Counted from the first letter of the stretch, positions 27,661-37,900 are shown. The stretch is DNA of 64,000 bases from Danxiaibacter flavus (GCF_041060425.1 NZ_JAULBC010000004.1:1-64000); one strand, 5' to 3'. Made by a program: numbers and translations. The notes: generated from the sequence alone by a model not told the origin.

Positions 27661-28536
27661 ATGCTTTTATCAATGACAGGATTCGGGAGAGCGGAACAAT
27701 CAGTTGCGGACAAAACCTTTTTGGTTGAGATGCGCTCACTTAATGGTAAACAATTTGATTTACGCTTGTTAATCCCTGCATTATTAAAGCCCTATGAATT
27801 TGACATCAGGAATATCATCAGCGAAAGACTGGAGCGCGGAAGTGTGGAGTGCGTTATAACCCTTAAACAAAGCGGGGCATCAAAACCCGTAACGATCAAT
27901 ACAGAGCTTGCCAAAACATATTATCAGCCTGTGTATGATCTCGCTACTGAACTGAACCTTAATACGGGAGATATATTAAGTACTTTACTTAAGCTTCCTG
28001 AAGTTATTACACCTTCTTCAGAAACACTTAAAGATAACGAGTGGGAAGAATTTAAAAAGGTTCTTTCCGCAGCGGTTTCAGACCTGACTGATCATCGTAA
28101 AGATGAAGGAGAAATGCTGGAAAAAGACCTGATCTTACGTATTAACAATATAGAGTCGCAACAGGATGCGATTTCTGAAATTGAGCCGCAACGAAGGATT
28201 AAAATAAAAGATGGTCTTAAAAAGATCCTGGAAGATAATGTTGGAGCTGATAGTTACGATGCCAACCGTCTTGAACAGGAACTGATCTATTACATCGAAA
28301 AAATTGATATCAGTGAAGAGCAGATCCGTCTGAAAAACCATTGCGATTATTTCAAAACGGTATTGAAGGAATCGGATAATGCCAAAGGCAAAAAACTTTC
28401 ATTCATCCTGCAGGAAATTGGCCGCGAAATAAATACCACCGGTTCAAAAGCCTACAATTCTGACATCCAAAAGTGCGTGGTTCTAATGAAAGACGAACTG
28501 GAAAAGGCTAAAGAACAAGTATTGAACGTGCTTTAA
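27661..28536 (+). CDS. yicC: YicC family endoribonuclease
   Basis: 291 residues. The N terminus MLLSMTGFGRAE is the family hallmark. The N-terminal YicC domain reaches about residue 155. The C-terminal DUF1732 part contains EEQIRLKNHCDYF and GKKLSFILQEIGREINTTGSK (about 240-265). YicC proteins are metal-dependent endoribonucleases affecting RNA turnover. Cytoplasmic. The gene is followed 131 bases later by gldH. Its TAA stop is separated by a single base from AGCTATC 7-mers. Confidence 0.95.
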   Translation: MLLSMTGFGRAEQSVADKTFLVEMRSLNGKQFDLRLLIPALLKPYEFDIRNIISERLERGSVECVITLKQSGASKPVTINTELAKTYYQPVYDLATELNLNTGDILSTLLKLPEVITPSSETLKDNEWEEFKKVLSAAVSDLTDHRKDEGEMLEKDLILRINNIESQQDAISEIEPQRRIKIKDGLKKILEDNVGADSYDANRLEQELIYYIEKIDISEEQIRLKNHCDYFKTVLKESDNAKGKKLSFILQEIGREINTTGSKAYNSDIQKCVVLMKDELEKAKEQVLNVL

Positions 28537-28645
28537 AAGCTATCAGCTATCAGCCCCGATCAGCACCCGAGGCTTGGAACTTACTTAATGGATGGTTTAA
28601 ACGTAAAACGTATAACACATAACGTTCAACTCAGCGCTACTTCCC

Positions 28646-28653
28646 TATTTTTG
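28646..28653 (+). promoter_or_regulatory. Promoter -7 element upstream of gldH
   Basis: TATTTTTG matches the Bacteroidota -7 consensus TAnnTTTG exactly. The -33 side is poor (only GTTC about 19 bases upstream). Transcription would start a few bases before the TTG start codon, giving a very short leader. Confidence 0.45.
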
Positions 28654-28667
28654 TAAAAAAGTATTAC

Positions 28668-29162
28668 TTGAACAAGTTTAAGCTTCTAATCGCAGGTAGA
28701 TTGATACGCGTCTTTATCGTATTATTAATTATTTCCATTTTTGCTTCCTGCACAAAAATCGATTTTTTTGAAAAGACCGTTTCGTTCAACAAGCACGAAT
28801 GGAGCTCTGCTAATAAACCTTCCATTAATTTTTCCGTTTCCGACACATCTGCTTATTACAACCTTTTTGTAGTATTGAGGCATTCGGATGCATATGGATA
28901 TAATAATATCTGGTTAAACCTTACTGTTATTCCCCCCGGCGATACTGCCCAATCTGAACTAAAAGAATTTCAGCTTGCTGACAACAAGAAAGGATGGCTC
29001 GGCAGCGGCATGGATGATATTTTCGAACACCGCATCCAGGTAAACAAGCAACCAATAAAATACAAGGCGGGCAACTATACTTTTATTCTGCAACAAATGA
29101 TGCGCGAAGATCCACTGGAACATATACTAAACGCGGGGATAAGGATTGAGAAAGCAAAATGA
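28668..29162 (+). CDS. gldH: Gliding motility lipoprotein GldH
   Basis: 164 residues. GldH is a lipoprotein of the Bacteroidota gliding/type IX secretion set, also kept in non-gliding species. Evidence: lipobox IISIFASC (Cys about 27) and the family blocks NKHEW, FSVSDTSAYYNLFVVLRHSD and DNKKGWLGSGMDDIFEHRI. The only sensible start is a TTG at 28668, because the signal peptide begins right there and no ATG occurs before about residue 110. No other gld or por gene is in this window. The gene ends into a GATCGCTG repeat region. Confidence 0.88.
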   Translation: MNKFKLLIAGRLIRVFIVLLIISIFASCTKIDFFEKTVSFNKHEWSSANKPSINFSVSDTSAYYNLFVVLRHSDAYGYNNIWLNLTVIPPGDTAQSELKEFQLADNKKGWLGSGMDDIFEHRIQVNKQPIKYKAGNYTFILQQMMREDPLEHILNAGIRIEKAK

Positions 29163-29566
29163 GATCGCTGATCGCTGATTTTTGATCGCTGATTTAGGAC
29201 GATGCTGATCGATCAGAACGCGTTTTATGCGTCACCTTCAATGTAAAAAGTGATATGATCTCAAGGCCGCTGATCGCTGATTTTTTGATCGCTGATTTAG
29301 GACGATGCTGACCGATCGGAAAACTTCTTATGCGTAATATTCGATTCAGCAAGCTGTCAAAGATCAATTGCCAGGCCACACTTGCAGAAATCAGACATCA
29401 GAAAATCAGAGATCCTCAGATCGATCTATTACGAACTCGCAGGTAAACAGACCAGACATCAACAAATCAGACATCAGAAATCCACATCTATTTTGTCAAC
29501 CCAAATCCAATCACGAACTTGCATCCAGACAAATCAGACATCAACAAATCAGACATCAGCGATCAA
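29163..29566. repeat. Repeat-filled gap: duplicated GATCGCTG block and ATCAGACATC words
   Basis: A block of about 67 bases built of GATCGCTGATT words and TTTAGGACGATGCTGA occurs twice (29166-29234 and 29268-29335), offset by 102 bases. The second half (29385-29566) is made of AATCAGACATCA-type words and runs right up to the ATG of the histidine kinase. Short ORFs here are repeat translations without coding signs. Confidence 0.7.
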
Positions 29567-30538
29567 ATGAAGTCTTTCTATAAAAAACAACGGCTCAGGA
29601 TTATCACACTTGCTTACTGGTTTCTGCTGGTCTACATACTGTCTGGTTTTGTTTGGTGGTTCATTTCTCTTGAAAACCAAAACAACCAGACTTTTGCATA
29701 CAAAGTTGAAGAACTAAAAAAAGACGATCCGAAATTTCCGCAAAGGCTTTCTGAACTTGAGGACGCCCGCAAAAGGAAACATTACGGCTATATTGGCGAA
29801 GGCATCACGTTTTTGCTTGTAACACTGGTTGGAGCCGTGTTTGTTTACCGTGCAACAAAAAGACAGCTCAACCTTAACCATCAACAGCAGAATTTTATGA
29901 TGGCCGTAACGCATGAATTAAAAACACCCATTGCGATTACGCGCCTGAATCTTGAAACGCTGCAAAAAAGAAAATTGGAAGAAGCCCAACAACAAAAGCT
30001 TATTTCAAATACACTGAATGAAGTTAACCGTCTGAATGTGCTCTGTAACAATATACTCGTCGCCTCACAGCTCGACGCAGGATCTTACAGCATTAACAAG
30101 CAGGATATTGATCTGAGTAAACTGGTTGATGAATGCATAACGGATTATCGCCAACGTTATCCGCAGAGAGCCATAACGGGCAATGTGCAGGAAAATTTGT
30201 ATTTTGAAGGAGAACCTTTGCTGTTGCAAATGCTGGCGAGCAATCTCGTGGACAACGCTTTGAAATATTCTCCCAAAACGTCTGAAATAGCGGTGACGTT
30301 GCGTACAGATAATAATTCAATTCTTTTTTCGGTAGCTGATGAAGGCGAAGGCATTCCGGATACTGAAAAAAAAATGATATTTGAAAAGTTTTACCGCGTG
30401 GGAGATGAAGCAACCCGCAAAGCGAAGGGGACCGGCCTGGGCCTGTATCTCTGCAAGCGGATTGTAAAAGATCACGGAGGGCACATTGCTGTTACGGATA
30501 ATCATCCGAAAGGCAGTGTATTTACAGTGAGATTCTGA
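29567..30538 (+). CDS. Sensor histidine kinase
   Basis: 323 residues from the ATG at 29567; the in-frame ATG at 29519 only translates repeat sequence. Two membrane segments (about 12-34 and 76-97) flank a short periplasmic loop that is mostly charged and coiled. The HisKA domain carries the phospho-acceptor His in MAVTHELKTPIA (about residue 116). The ATP-binding domain has the N box NLVDNALKYSP, G1 DEGEGIP, F box FEKFYRV and G2 GTGLGLYLCK. The response regulator gene follows after 59 bases, so they form a two-component pair. The stimulus is unknown; the small loop suggests a membrane signal. Confidence 0.93.
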   Translation: MKSFYKKQRLRIITLAYWFLLVYILSGFVWWFISLENQNNQTFAYKVEELKKDDPKFPQRLSELEDARKRKHYGYIGEGITFLLVTLVGAVFVYRATKRQLNLNHQQQNFMMAVTHELKTPIAITRLNLETLQKRKLEEAQQQKLISNTLNEVNRLNVLCNNILVASQLDAGSYSINKQDIDLSKLVDECITDYRQRYPQRAITGNVQENLYFEGEPLLLQMLASNLVDNALKYSPKTSEIAVTLRTDNNSILFSVADEGEGIPDTEKKMIFEKFYRVGDEATRKAKGTGLGLYLCKRIVKDHGGHIAVTDNHPKGSVFTVRF

Positions 30539-30597
30539 AATACTTGAACATAACTTGAAACACTAATTGTCTCCAAACCTCTTTTATATTGTTAACA

Positions 30598-31302
30598 ATG
30601 GAAGGTAGTAAAGGAAATATCCTGTTGGTTGAAGACGAAGAAAATCTTCATGAGGCTTTAAAACTGAACCTGGAAATGGATGGCTATACCGTTACCTCTG
30701 CATATGATGGCAGTGCAGCGGTTAAAGCCACGCAGAATGAATATTTTGACCTGTTGATTGTTGACATTATGCTTCCGGAACTGGATGGCATTGCAGTTAC
30801 TGAAACAGTAAGGGTGCACAACAACGAAGTGCCGATTCTTATTTTAAGCGCCAAGAATACGAGTGCGGACAGGGTGCTGGGACTAAAAAAAGGTGCAGAT
30901 GATTACCTCACCAAGCCTTTTAACCTGGAAGAGTTGTTGTTAAGGGTTGAGAAGCTGATCATGAAGAATAAGAAACTGCAGGACAAAACATCTGTTGGAG
31001 ATACATACGAATTCAATGGCAACAAGGTTGATTTTAAAAGCCTTACTGCCACTACTTATGATCAGAAGGAAATTGAATTGAGCAAGAAAGAAGCTATGCT
31101 GTTAAAGCTTCTGATAGAAAATAAAGAAGAGGTTGTTACCCGCGAAAAAATACTGCAGGTAGTTTGGGGCTACAATGTTTATCCCACAACAAGAACCATC
31201 GATAACTTTATTTTGAACTTCCGCAAATATTTTGAAAAAGACAGCCGCAATCCGCAGCATTTTCACTCGGTGAGAGGAATGGGATATAAATACACGGATT
31301 GA
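30598..31302 (+). CDS. OmpR/PhoB-family response regulator
   Basis: 234 residues from the ATG at 30598. The receiver domain (about 6-120) has acidic residues in LLVEDEENL, the phospho-acceptor Asp in LIVDIMLPELDG (about 56) and the conserved Lys in DYLTKPFNLEELL. The winged-helix output domain (about 133-234) has the recognition region TTRTIDNFILNFRKYFE and ends VRGMGYKYTD. It pairs with the kinase immediately upstream. Target genes cannot be told. Confidence 0.95.
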   Translation: MEGSKGNILLVEDEENLHEALKLNLEMDGYTVTSAYDGSAAVKATQNEYFDLLIVDIMLPELDGIAVTETVRVHNNEVPILILSAKNTSADRVLGLKKGADDYLTKPFNLEELLLRVEKLIMKNKKLQDKTSVGDTYEFNGNKVDFKSLTATTYDQKEIELSKKEAMLLKLLIENKEEVVTREKILQVVWGYNVYPTTRTIDNFILNFRKYFEKDSRNPQHFHSVRGMGYKYTD

Positions 31303-31311
31303 ATGATAATG

Positions 31312-31419
31312 GAGAATTGACAATTGACAATTGACAATGGCTTATATTAATTGAAAATTGATAGTTGACAATGGTTTACACTTTGGGCTTCATTTTCAAT
31401 TATCAATTTTCAATTGTCA
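31312..31419. repeat. AATTGAC heptamers facing AATTTTC/AATTGTC copies between convergent genes
   Basis: AATTGAC is repeated three times from 31315, with AATTGAA variants at 31351-31375. The reverse-complement words (cattttcaattatcaattttcaattgtc in parts) occupy 31388-31419 and reach into the batD stop codon. The two halves can pair into a long A/T-rich hairpin that may terminate transcription from both sides. Confidence 0.75.
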
Positions 31420-33207
31420 ATTACCGGAGCATTTATGAATCACCTCCTCCAACTCGCCGATCAGCACCTCCTTAATATTATCTTCCTTAATACCTGAGTA
31501 TAACGCATATTCGCAGGTTTGATAGATATGATTGCATTTGTCCACGAGTAATTTTGCGCCATCCTTCTTTTCAAGCAGTGCTATTAATTCAGGATATGAG
31601 GCATCTGAGTTGAGGCATTCTTTTAAAGCCTGTACCACTAACTTCTTTGTTGAATTAAAGAACAGCACATCTTCATCCATTTGCCGAAGCATATCTATGG
31701 CCGTCACGAAGTCTGTTTTCTTTTTTACCGGCGCAGGTGGTTCATTTTCTGCGACTGCCGGTTGTACAGGAATCGTTGTTCCATCAGCTTTAGGCTGTGG
31801 AGGTGTTGACGGCTTGTTTTTTTTCAAGGTTAAATAAAGCAGAAGGGCAGCTGCTATGGCAATTCCAAATACAATCCACAAATACTTTTTATTGGAAAGA
31901 TCTTTGTGTTGATTTTGAGCATCCAGAGCCACATTACTTTTTACCGCCTTTGTAAACACAAGTTGAAGGCTATCGGTCTTTAAAGTTTTGTAGGTTGAAG
32001 TAGACGGATCAAAATAGCTCCATTCCAGCGAAGGCAGTTTTTGCGTTCCTTCTGCAGTGCCCATAAAAGGCATTTCGAAAACAATGCTGCCCTGCATGGG
32101 ATAGACAGTCTTGTCGATATGCTCTCGCCTGTTAACATCAAAATGCTCGGTGTTCGCGGGCCATTTAACAGAAGGCGCATTTATGCTTTGTAAATCGCCG
32201 GAGCCACTTATCGTCACGATCAGATTATCACTCTCGCCAACGGGGATTGAACCCTGGTTAACTTCAGCTTTTATCTCAAACTGGCCAACTGCACCGGTGA
32301 ATGTCGCCGGCTTTTTTTGTGCGGGCAGGGCGTTTACCGTTAATGTCGCCGGCTCACTACTGATTATGGAAGAATATCGCTTTGAATTGTTGGGGTCTGA
32401 TGCAGGCGCAATCTCCACAAAGCTTTCAACCGCCGCGTTATCCAATGTTAATTTACTTTCCTGTAGTGGAATTAAAATAACTCTTCTTACTATATCAACG
32501 CGGTAGTCTTTACCATTCAATGTTTCCTTCTGCGGCCTTTCATCCGGCATTAGGTCAATCACGCTGCAACCGCTGAATGTTGGCTGCTTGGTTACCCGTG
32601 CTTCCGTATGAATGGCAGTATACAATTTATAAGTTACCAATACCGGCTCACCAACATAACAAGAGCTCTTGCTAACGATTGCTTTTACGAAAATGTTTTT
32701 CCTGATAAAATCCTGGGGATCTTCATTGGCCTTAAGTACAGGGTCACGTTTGAGCATCTGGTAAAAATCCGGATCATCGAGCAGCGATTGTAAACCCTGG
32801 GCAGGAGCTTGTTGAGGAACCACAACATTTGCCTGTGAAGAAACATCTATGTTCACACTACGGCAGGAGACTTTTTTACCATCCACAAGCACACTCGCGC
32901 CTGGAACCGTTGCAGTTCCTGTTTTGCGGGGAGACAGCACAAAAACATAGCTGAAAGTTCTCGTTGTCTGCCCGTTATAAGAAACTACACTTTGCGAAGT
33001 TGAAGGACCGGCCACTACGTTCCATTGCTCAAAAGGTGGCTGGGAAAAACCGGTAATATCATTGCCGTCCTTAATTTCATATTCCACTTGTAGCACATCG
33101 TTTTTGCCAATGGTTTTACTGCTAACCTTAAGGCTTAATGACTGCGCCTGTGTAATTTGGTAACCACACAGCAGTAAAATCAATATTAAAATCCGTTGTA
33201 CAAGCAT
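31417..33207 (-). CDS. batD: BatD family protein (aerotolerance, membrane anchored)
   Basis: 596 residues with a signal peptide ending TQAQ. The BatD region (about 20-430) has beta-sandwich repeats: VSSKTIGKNDVLQVEYEIKDG, FVLSPRKTGTATVPGASVLVDGK and SGSGDLQSINAPSVKWP. One membrane segment (about 440-460, WIVFGIAIAAALLLYL) precedes a charged cytoplasmic tail. BatD normally belongs to a batA-batB-batC-batD-batE operon with a MoxR ATPase, but none of those is adjacent here. The TGA stop comes from an AATTGAC repeat. Confidence 0.88.
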   Translation of the reverse strand: MLVQRILILILLLCGYQITQAQSLSLKVSSKTIGKNDVLQVEYEIKDGNDITGFSQPPFEQWNVVAGPSTSQSVVSYNGQTTRTFSYVFVLSPRKTGTATVPGASVLVDGKKVSCRSVNIDVSSQANVVVPQQAPAQGLQSLLDDPDFYQMLKRDPVLKANEDPQDFIRKNIFVKAIVSKSSCYVGEPVLVTYKLYTAIHTEARVTKQPTFSGCSVIDLMPDERPQKETLNGKDYRVDIVRRVILIPLQESKLTLDNAAVESFVEIAPASDPNNSKRYSSIISSEPATLTVNALPAQKKPATFTGAVGQFEIKAEVNQGSIPVGESDNLIVTISGSGDLQSINAPSVKWPANTEHFDVNRREHIDKTVYPMQGSIVFEMPFMGTAEGTQKLPSLEWSYFDPSTSTYKTLKTDSLQLVFTKAVKSNVALDAQNQHKDLSNKKYLWIVFGIAIAAALLLYLTLKKNKPSTPPQPKADGTTIPVQPAVAENEPPAPVKKKTDFVTAIDMLRQMDEDVLFFNSTKKLVVQALKECLNSDASYPELIALLEKKDGAKLLVDKCNHIYQTCEYALYSGIKEDNIKEVLIGELEEVIHKCSGN

Positions 33208-33252
33208 GTAACAAATATAATTTGCATAGGGTTAAAGAGAATAAAAAATCTG

Positions 33253-33720
33253 CCTGGCTACGTGTCCTACATCTTACAGCAATAAATGCCTTCGAAGAAA
33301 GTACTCAAAGGTGTAGGACACGTAGCCAGGTTTGGAGAATGAGCAAAAACACGTACATGTGTCCTACACCTTGCAGCCATAAAGGCGTTTGGGAGAAAGT
33401 ACGCAAAGGTGTAGGACACGTAGCCAGGTTTGGAGAATGAGCAAAAACGCGTACATGTGTCCTACACCTTGCAGCCATAAACGCATTTGGGAGAAAGTAC
33501 GCAAAGGTGTAGGACACGTGGCCAGGTTTGGAGAATGAGCAAAAACGCGTACATGTGTCCTACACCTTGCAGCTATAAACGCATTTGGGAAAAAGTACGC
33601 AAAGGTGTAGGACACATAGCCAGGTTTGGAGAATGAGCAAAAACGCGTACATGTGTCCTACACCTTGCAGCCATAAACGCATTTGGGAGAAAGTACGCAA
33701 AGGTGTAGGACACATACAGA
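33253..33720. repeat. 98-bp tandem repeat array with an alternating inverted 11-bp motif
   Basis: Four complete 98-base units start at 33311, 33409, 33507 and 33605, with partial units at both ends (from about 33259, and 33703-33720). Units differ at only a few positions. Each contains GTGTAGGACAC and, 48 bases on, its reverse complement GTGTCCTACAC, so the motif alternates in orientation every 48-50 bases, ten copies in all. The left edge also holds CCTGGCTACGTGTCCTAC, the exact reverse complement of 33313-33330. The period is not a multiple of three and the ORFs through it change frame, so it is not protein-coding. There are no unique spacers, hence no CRISPR. Confidence 0.92.
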
Positions 33721-33817
33721 GGTTTGCCGAAAGCGCAATGCTATTGTTTCTTTTTGTAATAACCGTTTCAACAAGTACATTAGCAATTTGTTGATTACGC
33801 GCTAAAAATAAGGTTGC

Positions 33818-34744
33818 ATGAAAAAATGGTTAATAAGCTTTGCTGTTGTGATAGTATTGATGTTGATCGCTTTTTATTTTATAATTCCTTCAAGGCTGGT
33901 TATCACCAATCAGTTAACCATACAATGTACCGAAGCGGCTACCAAAAGATTTCTTTTCGATAATACGCAATGGAACAAATGGTGGCCCGGAGAAAAGAAA
34001 GATTCGTCTTTTACATATAGGAATGATTCTTACGCCTTAAGAGCAGGTTATTATAACAGCGCGGCAATTGTAATTCAACATAACGGAAAATTTATCAGCA
34101 GCGTTGTAAACGTTCTTTCTTCCGGAAAAAATGCAGCTACGGTAACCTGGCAGAGTGAAACCGGTGAATACAAAAATCCGTTCAGCAGAATAATACATTA
34201 TTTAAAAGCCAACGAGCTAAAGCAAAGTATAGATGACATTCTGAGTAACCTTAAAACATTCCTGGAAAAGCCGGAAAATGTTTATGGCATGAAGATCGAA
34301 CAGATCATTGTCCGGGATACATTTCTGGTTTCTACACAAAAAACATTGCCTGCCTACCCCGCCACCGCTGATGTATATGCACTTATCAGCCAGCTTCAGA
34401 CGTATATAAAGCAGCAAGCCGGCAAAGAAACCAACCCTCCTATGCTACATGTGCTTCATGAAGACTCAGCGACCTACACAGTTAAAGTGGCGATACCCGT
34501 AGACAAAGAAATTAAGGGCAACGGCACAATATTTTTTAAAGAAATGGTAAAGGGCAACATACTCGTTGCTGAAATTAAAGGTGGCCGGTATACCGTCAGC
34601 CATGCAATGGACATGCTGAAAACCTATGTGCTGGACAATCAAAAAACTTCACCGGCTATTCCATTTGAGTCGCTTGTCACAGACCGAAGCGCGGTGAGTG
34701 ATACGAGTAAATGGGTTACGAAGATTTACTATCCGGTACTGTAA
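33818..34744 (+). CDS. Membrane-anchored SRPBCC/GyrI-like domain protein
   Basis: 308 residues. An N-terminal membrane segment (about 4-23, ISFAVVIVLMLIAFYFIIP) is followed by a region resembling SRPBCC/polyketide-cyclase proteins (about 28-150, with DNTQWNKWWPGE). The second half (about 155-308) resembles GyrI-like/effector-binding domains, containing MKIEQIIVRDTFLV, GNILVAEIKGGRYTV and the final KIYYPVL. Such two-domain proteins are common in Bacteroidota and have no defined role; they may bind small hydrophobic ligands. It is isolated between the 98-bp array and the VCBS genes. Confidence 0.68.
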   Translation: MKKWLISFAVVIVLMLIAFYFIIPSRLVITNQLTIQCTEAATKRFLFDNTQWNKWWPGEKKDSSFTYRNDSYALRAGYYNSAAIVIQHNGKFISSVVNVLSSGKNAATVTWQSETGEYKNPFSRIIHYLKANELKQSIDDILSNLKTFLEKPENVYGMKIEQIIVRDTFLVSTQKTLPAYPATADVYALISQLQTYIKQQAGKETNPPMLHVLHEDSATYTVKVAIPVDKEIKGNGTIFFKEMVKGNILVAEIKGGRYTVSHAMDMLKTYVLDNQKTSPAIPFESLVTDRSAVSDTSKWVTKIYYPVL

Positions 34745-34942
34745 AGGGAAGTCAAAATTTAAAAGTAAAAAGTAAAAACTTCCTCTTTGATCTATGATCA
34801 ACATTGGGAACACACTGCACGTCCGAAATCTTTTTGAATTTTGATTTTTTAATTTTGACTTATTTGACTTTCCCACCCCTGGTCAGCATTGGAAACACAT
34901 GGCGCGTCGAAACTTTTTTGACTTTTGAATTTTTAATTTTGA
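34745..34942. repeat. Imperfect direct repeat of about 70 bases that runs into the VCBS gene
   Basis: AGTCAAA/AGTAAAA 7-mers (34750-34785) are followed by two related blocks (34794-34861 and 34877-34947). Each contains a CAACATTGGGAACACA-like word and an AATTTTTGACTT tail. The second block supplies the stop codon and last residues of the minus-strand VCBS gene. Confidence 0.65.
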
Positions 34943-37900
34943 CTTTTTAACACCATCGCACTATCATTATTTCTCACCAGAACCATCGCCTGTTTACCGG
35001 CAATATTGATTTGTCTTATTTTTCTAACCTGTCCTTTAATGTTTAAGCCGTTTACGCTTTGGCATTCAAATGCGCCATTGCCTTTGTTTACAAGAATAGT
35101 TCCATAATCTGCATCGTAACGGCCCATTTCTATATTGTTTTCGTAGAAGTTTCCTGCAATAAAAATATCAGGCAGGGTGTCATTGTTGGCATTTACTACA
35201 ATGGCATCTTTATAAGGTGACAACTGGGCCTGCCAGGGAAGTGCCTTCGTTTCAAAAACGCCGTTTCCTTTGTTAAGGAGTACTGCATTTGAAAAGTAGT
35301 CGGCAGTAAGTTTGTCAGCGTCATCTAACTTTTCCTTGTCGAATAATTCGGCAAGCGTGGCTTTTGCAAAATCTTCTGCGTACAAGAATTTCTTTTTGAG
35401 AACCGGCATCTGCCTTTGTAATTCGTCCTTTGTTGCAAACGGAATTTCTTTACCGTTGAGATAGTAAGTAAGCACCTGCTCTTTTTTTCCGTTGCCATCA
35501 AAGTCGTTGTAGTATAATCTTACCGGCTGCTCCGGCGATGCTTTCAGCCTGCTGTTGAGGCCTAGATTTCCGGCTATAAAATCAAGATCTCCATCGTTAT
35601 CTATGTCGCACGGCAAAACAAAATTCCACCACCCTTTTTTTGTAGTCAATTCTTGTTTAGTAAAACTGCCTTTATTGTTCATGAAAGCAACGATCTCTCC
35701 CCATTCCTGTGTAACAACAAGATCTTTACTACCATTTTTGTCAATATCAATCCAAAGCGCACTGGTTACCAAACCGGCATTTTGAATAGATTCCCCATAA
35801 GTCTTTGTTACATCTTTAAACCGCCCGGTACCATCGTTCTTCAACAGATATGAAACAGGACTTTGACCGTATTCCCACGGAACACATCTTGCACCAATAA
35901 ACAGATCCATTTTGCCATCTCCATCAAAATCGTAAGGAGCCACGCAAGATGCAGTAAGATAAATGCCATCAAAAGCATGTTGCTCTTTTGTAAGATTTCC
36001 TTTACCATCATTCAGGTACACGCGTGGTTGCATGCGTTCATCTTTTCCATAATATTCATTGCCACCACTCGCTACAACAAGGTCCGGATGATGATCGTTG
36101 TTTACATCCACCCAACACGCATCCACATCTTCATACATACTATCCTGCTCAATTGCAGGCTGCACTTGTTGAATAAATTTCCCTTCTTTTGTCTGCAGGA
36201 ATATTGCACTCTTAAAACGTTTTGCAGAGCCGATAAACACATCATCCAAACCGTCATGATTAATATCTGCGATAGCCAGCGCGGGCCCTTCTTTGGATAC
36301 CATATGCGGAATCAGCGGCTCGCGATCAAACTCTACAAAATTGTTTTCCTGGTGCTTGTATAAGAGCCCAGTACTTTGTGTTATATCATCAATAGAATTC
36401 AGTTGACTGGGCCATCTCTTTGTGAGTACCTGAAAATCAAATTTTGGCAGGCCTTTCTTATAAATTACTGCTTGTTTTGGCTGCTGAAGGTTAATTTGCT
36501 GAAAACTGTTGTCTGGCCAGATAAGCACTGCGGAATCAACAACCGTATTACTTAGTCCAATGTGAACAGGAATATCCATGCTCGATAAAAAACCACGTGC
36601 AGGATATTTCTCATAAGTCCTCACCTGTTTGTTTTTTGTGAAAACAACAACCCTTGCTCCTACTGCATGAATATTTGTCGAATCACCTTTGAGTGTTATC
36701 TCCGCATAATTATTTTTTGCAGTATCATTGCTCGCATTGCGGTACACCATGGCCGCATCATCAACATTGTTTACCACTACGTCAAGGTCTCCATCGTTAT
36801 CCAGATCAGCATAGATAGCACCATTGGAAAATGTGGGCAGATCCCTGGCAATATTCTCGCCCATGTCTTTGAACTGCATATCACCCATGTTCTTGTAAAA
36901 ACGGTTGGGCAATTTGATTTCAGGAAATTTGTTTACCAGCGCCATTTCTTTTTGGTCGATGCGATTGGCCTTAATCTTTTCCTGCACCTCACCGTTAGAT
37001 ACATAATTCACATAATCTATATCATTCAATCTCTTTGGAATACCATTGCTTATAAAAAGATCTTTCAAACCATCGTTGTCAAAATCCATCCACAGTGGCG
37101 CCCAACTCCAGTCTGTGGCAGATACTCCGGAGTACAGGCCTGTTTCGCTGAACATTCCGTTGCGCCTGTTCCATTGCAGGTTATTCCGCGTATACTGATA
37201 ATTGTAGCCCGCATTTATTTTCATGTTGAATACATTGTATTCATCTTCTCCCAATGAGCGTTTAAGGATATAGGGATCTGAAGGCAACATGTCCATTGAA
37301 ATAATTTCAGGATAGGCATCATTATCAGCATCCGCCACATCTACGCCCATTGAGAACTGGCTGGTATGCATTATGTGATCATTCAGTTCTTCTTTGAATG
37401 TTCCGTTGTGTTGATTGATGTAGAGATAATCATTTTCATGAAAGTCGTTGCCAATGTACAGATCCGGATAACCATCCAGGTTTATATCAGCTACACAAAT
37501 GCCCAGTCCGTAACCTATTGCAGAACTGTTGATGCCAACTGTTTTTGTAACATCGGTAAACTTGCCTTTATCATTTCTGTACAACCTGTCGCCAGAAAGT
37601 TCATTGTATGTACCCAGGAAAAGTTTTCTTTCAGCAAATGTTCCATTCTGATGAACCGAGTGGTTCAGCAAAAACATGTCAAGATCTCCATCCATATCGT
37701 AATCAAAGAAAGCAGCCTGCGTGCTAAAGCCGGAGAAATTAAGACCATATGCGACAGCTTCATCTTTATAAAGCGGCACACCATTTTTTATTCCCTGGCA
37801 TATCAACAGTTGATTGGCTCCATGCAGGTTTTCAAAATTTCCTACACGACAAACATATAAATCCATCAGGCCATCGTTGTTAATGTCAACAACAGATACG

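Noticed and set aside
29368..29583. Short ORFs rich in Gln, Thr and Ser before the histidine kinase
   Set aside because: They consist of translated ATCAGACATC-type repeat words.
33253..33720. CRISPR array
   Set aside because: Units are contiguous 98-bp copies with no unique spacers, and no cas gene is present.
33222..33794. Several short ORFs on both strands through the 98-bp array, with Cys/Pro-rich translations
   Set aside because: The repeat period is not a multiple of three, the frames change from unit to unit, and they have no ribosome site or family resemblance. They are repeat translations.
36667..37257. Long antisense ORFs within the VCBS genes
   Set aside because: Antisense shadows of repeated DxNxDG-coding sequence. 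The sense frame has lipobox and domain support.
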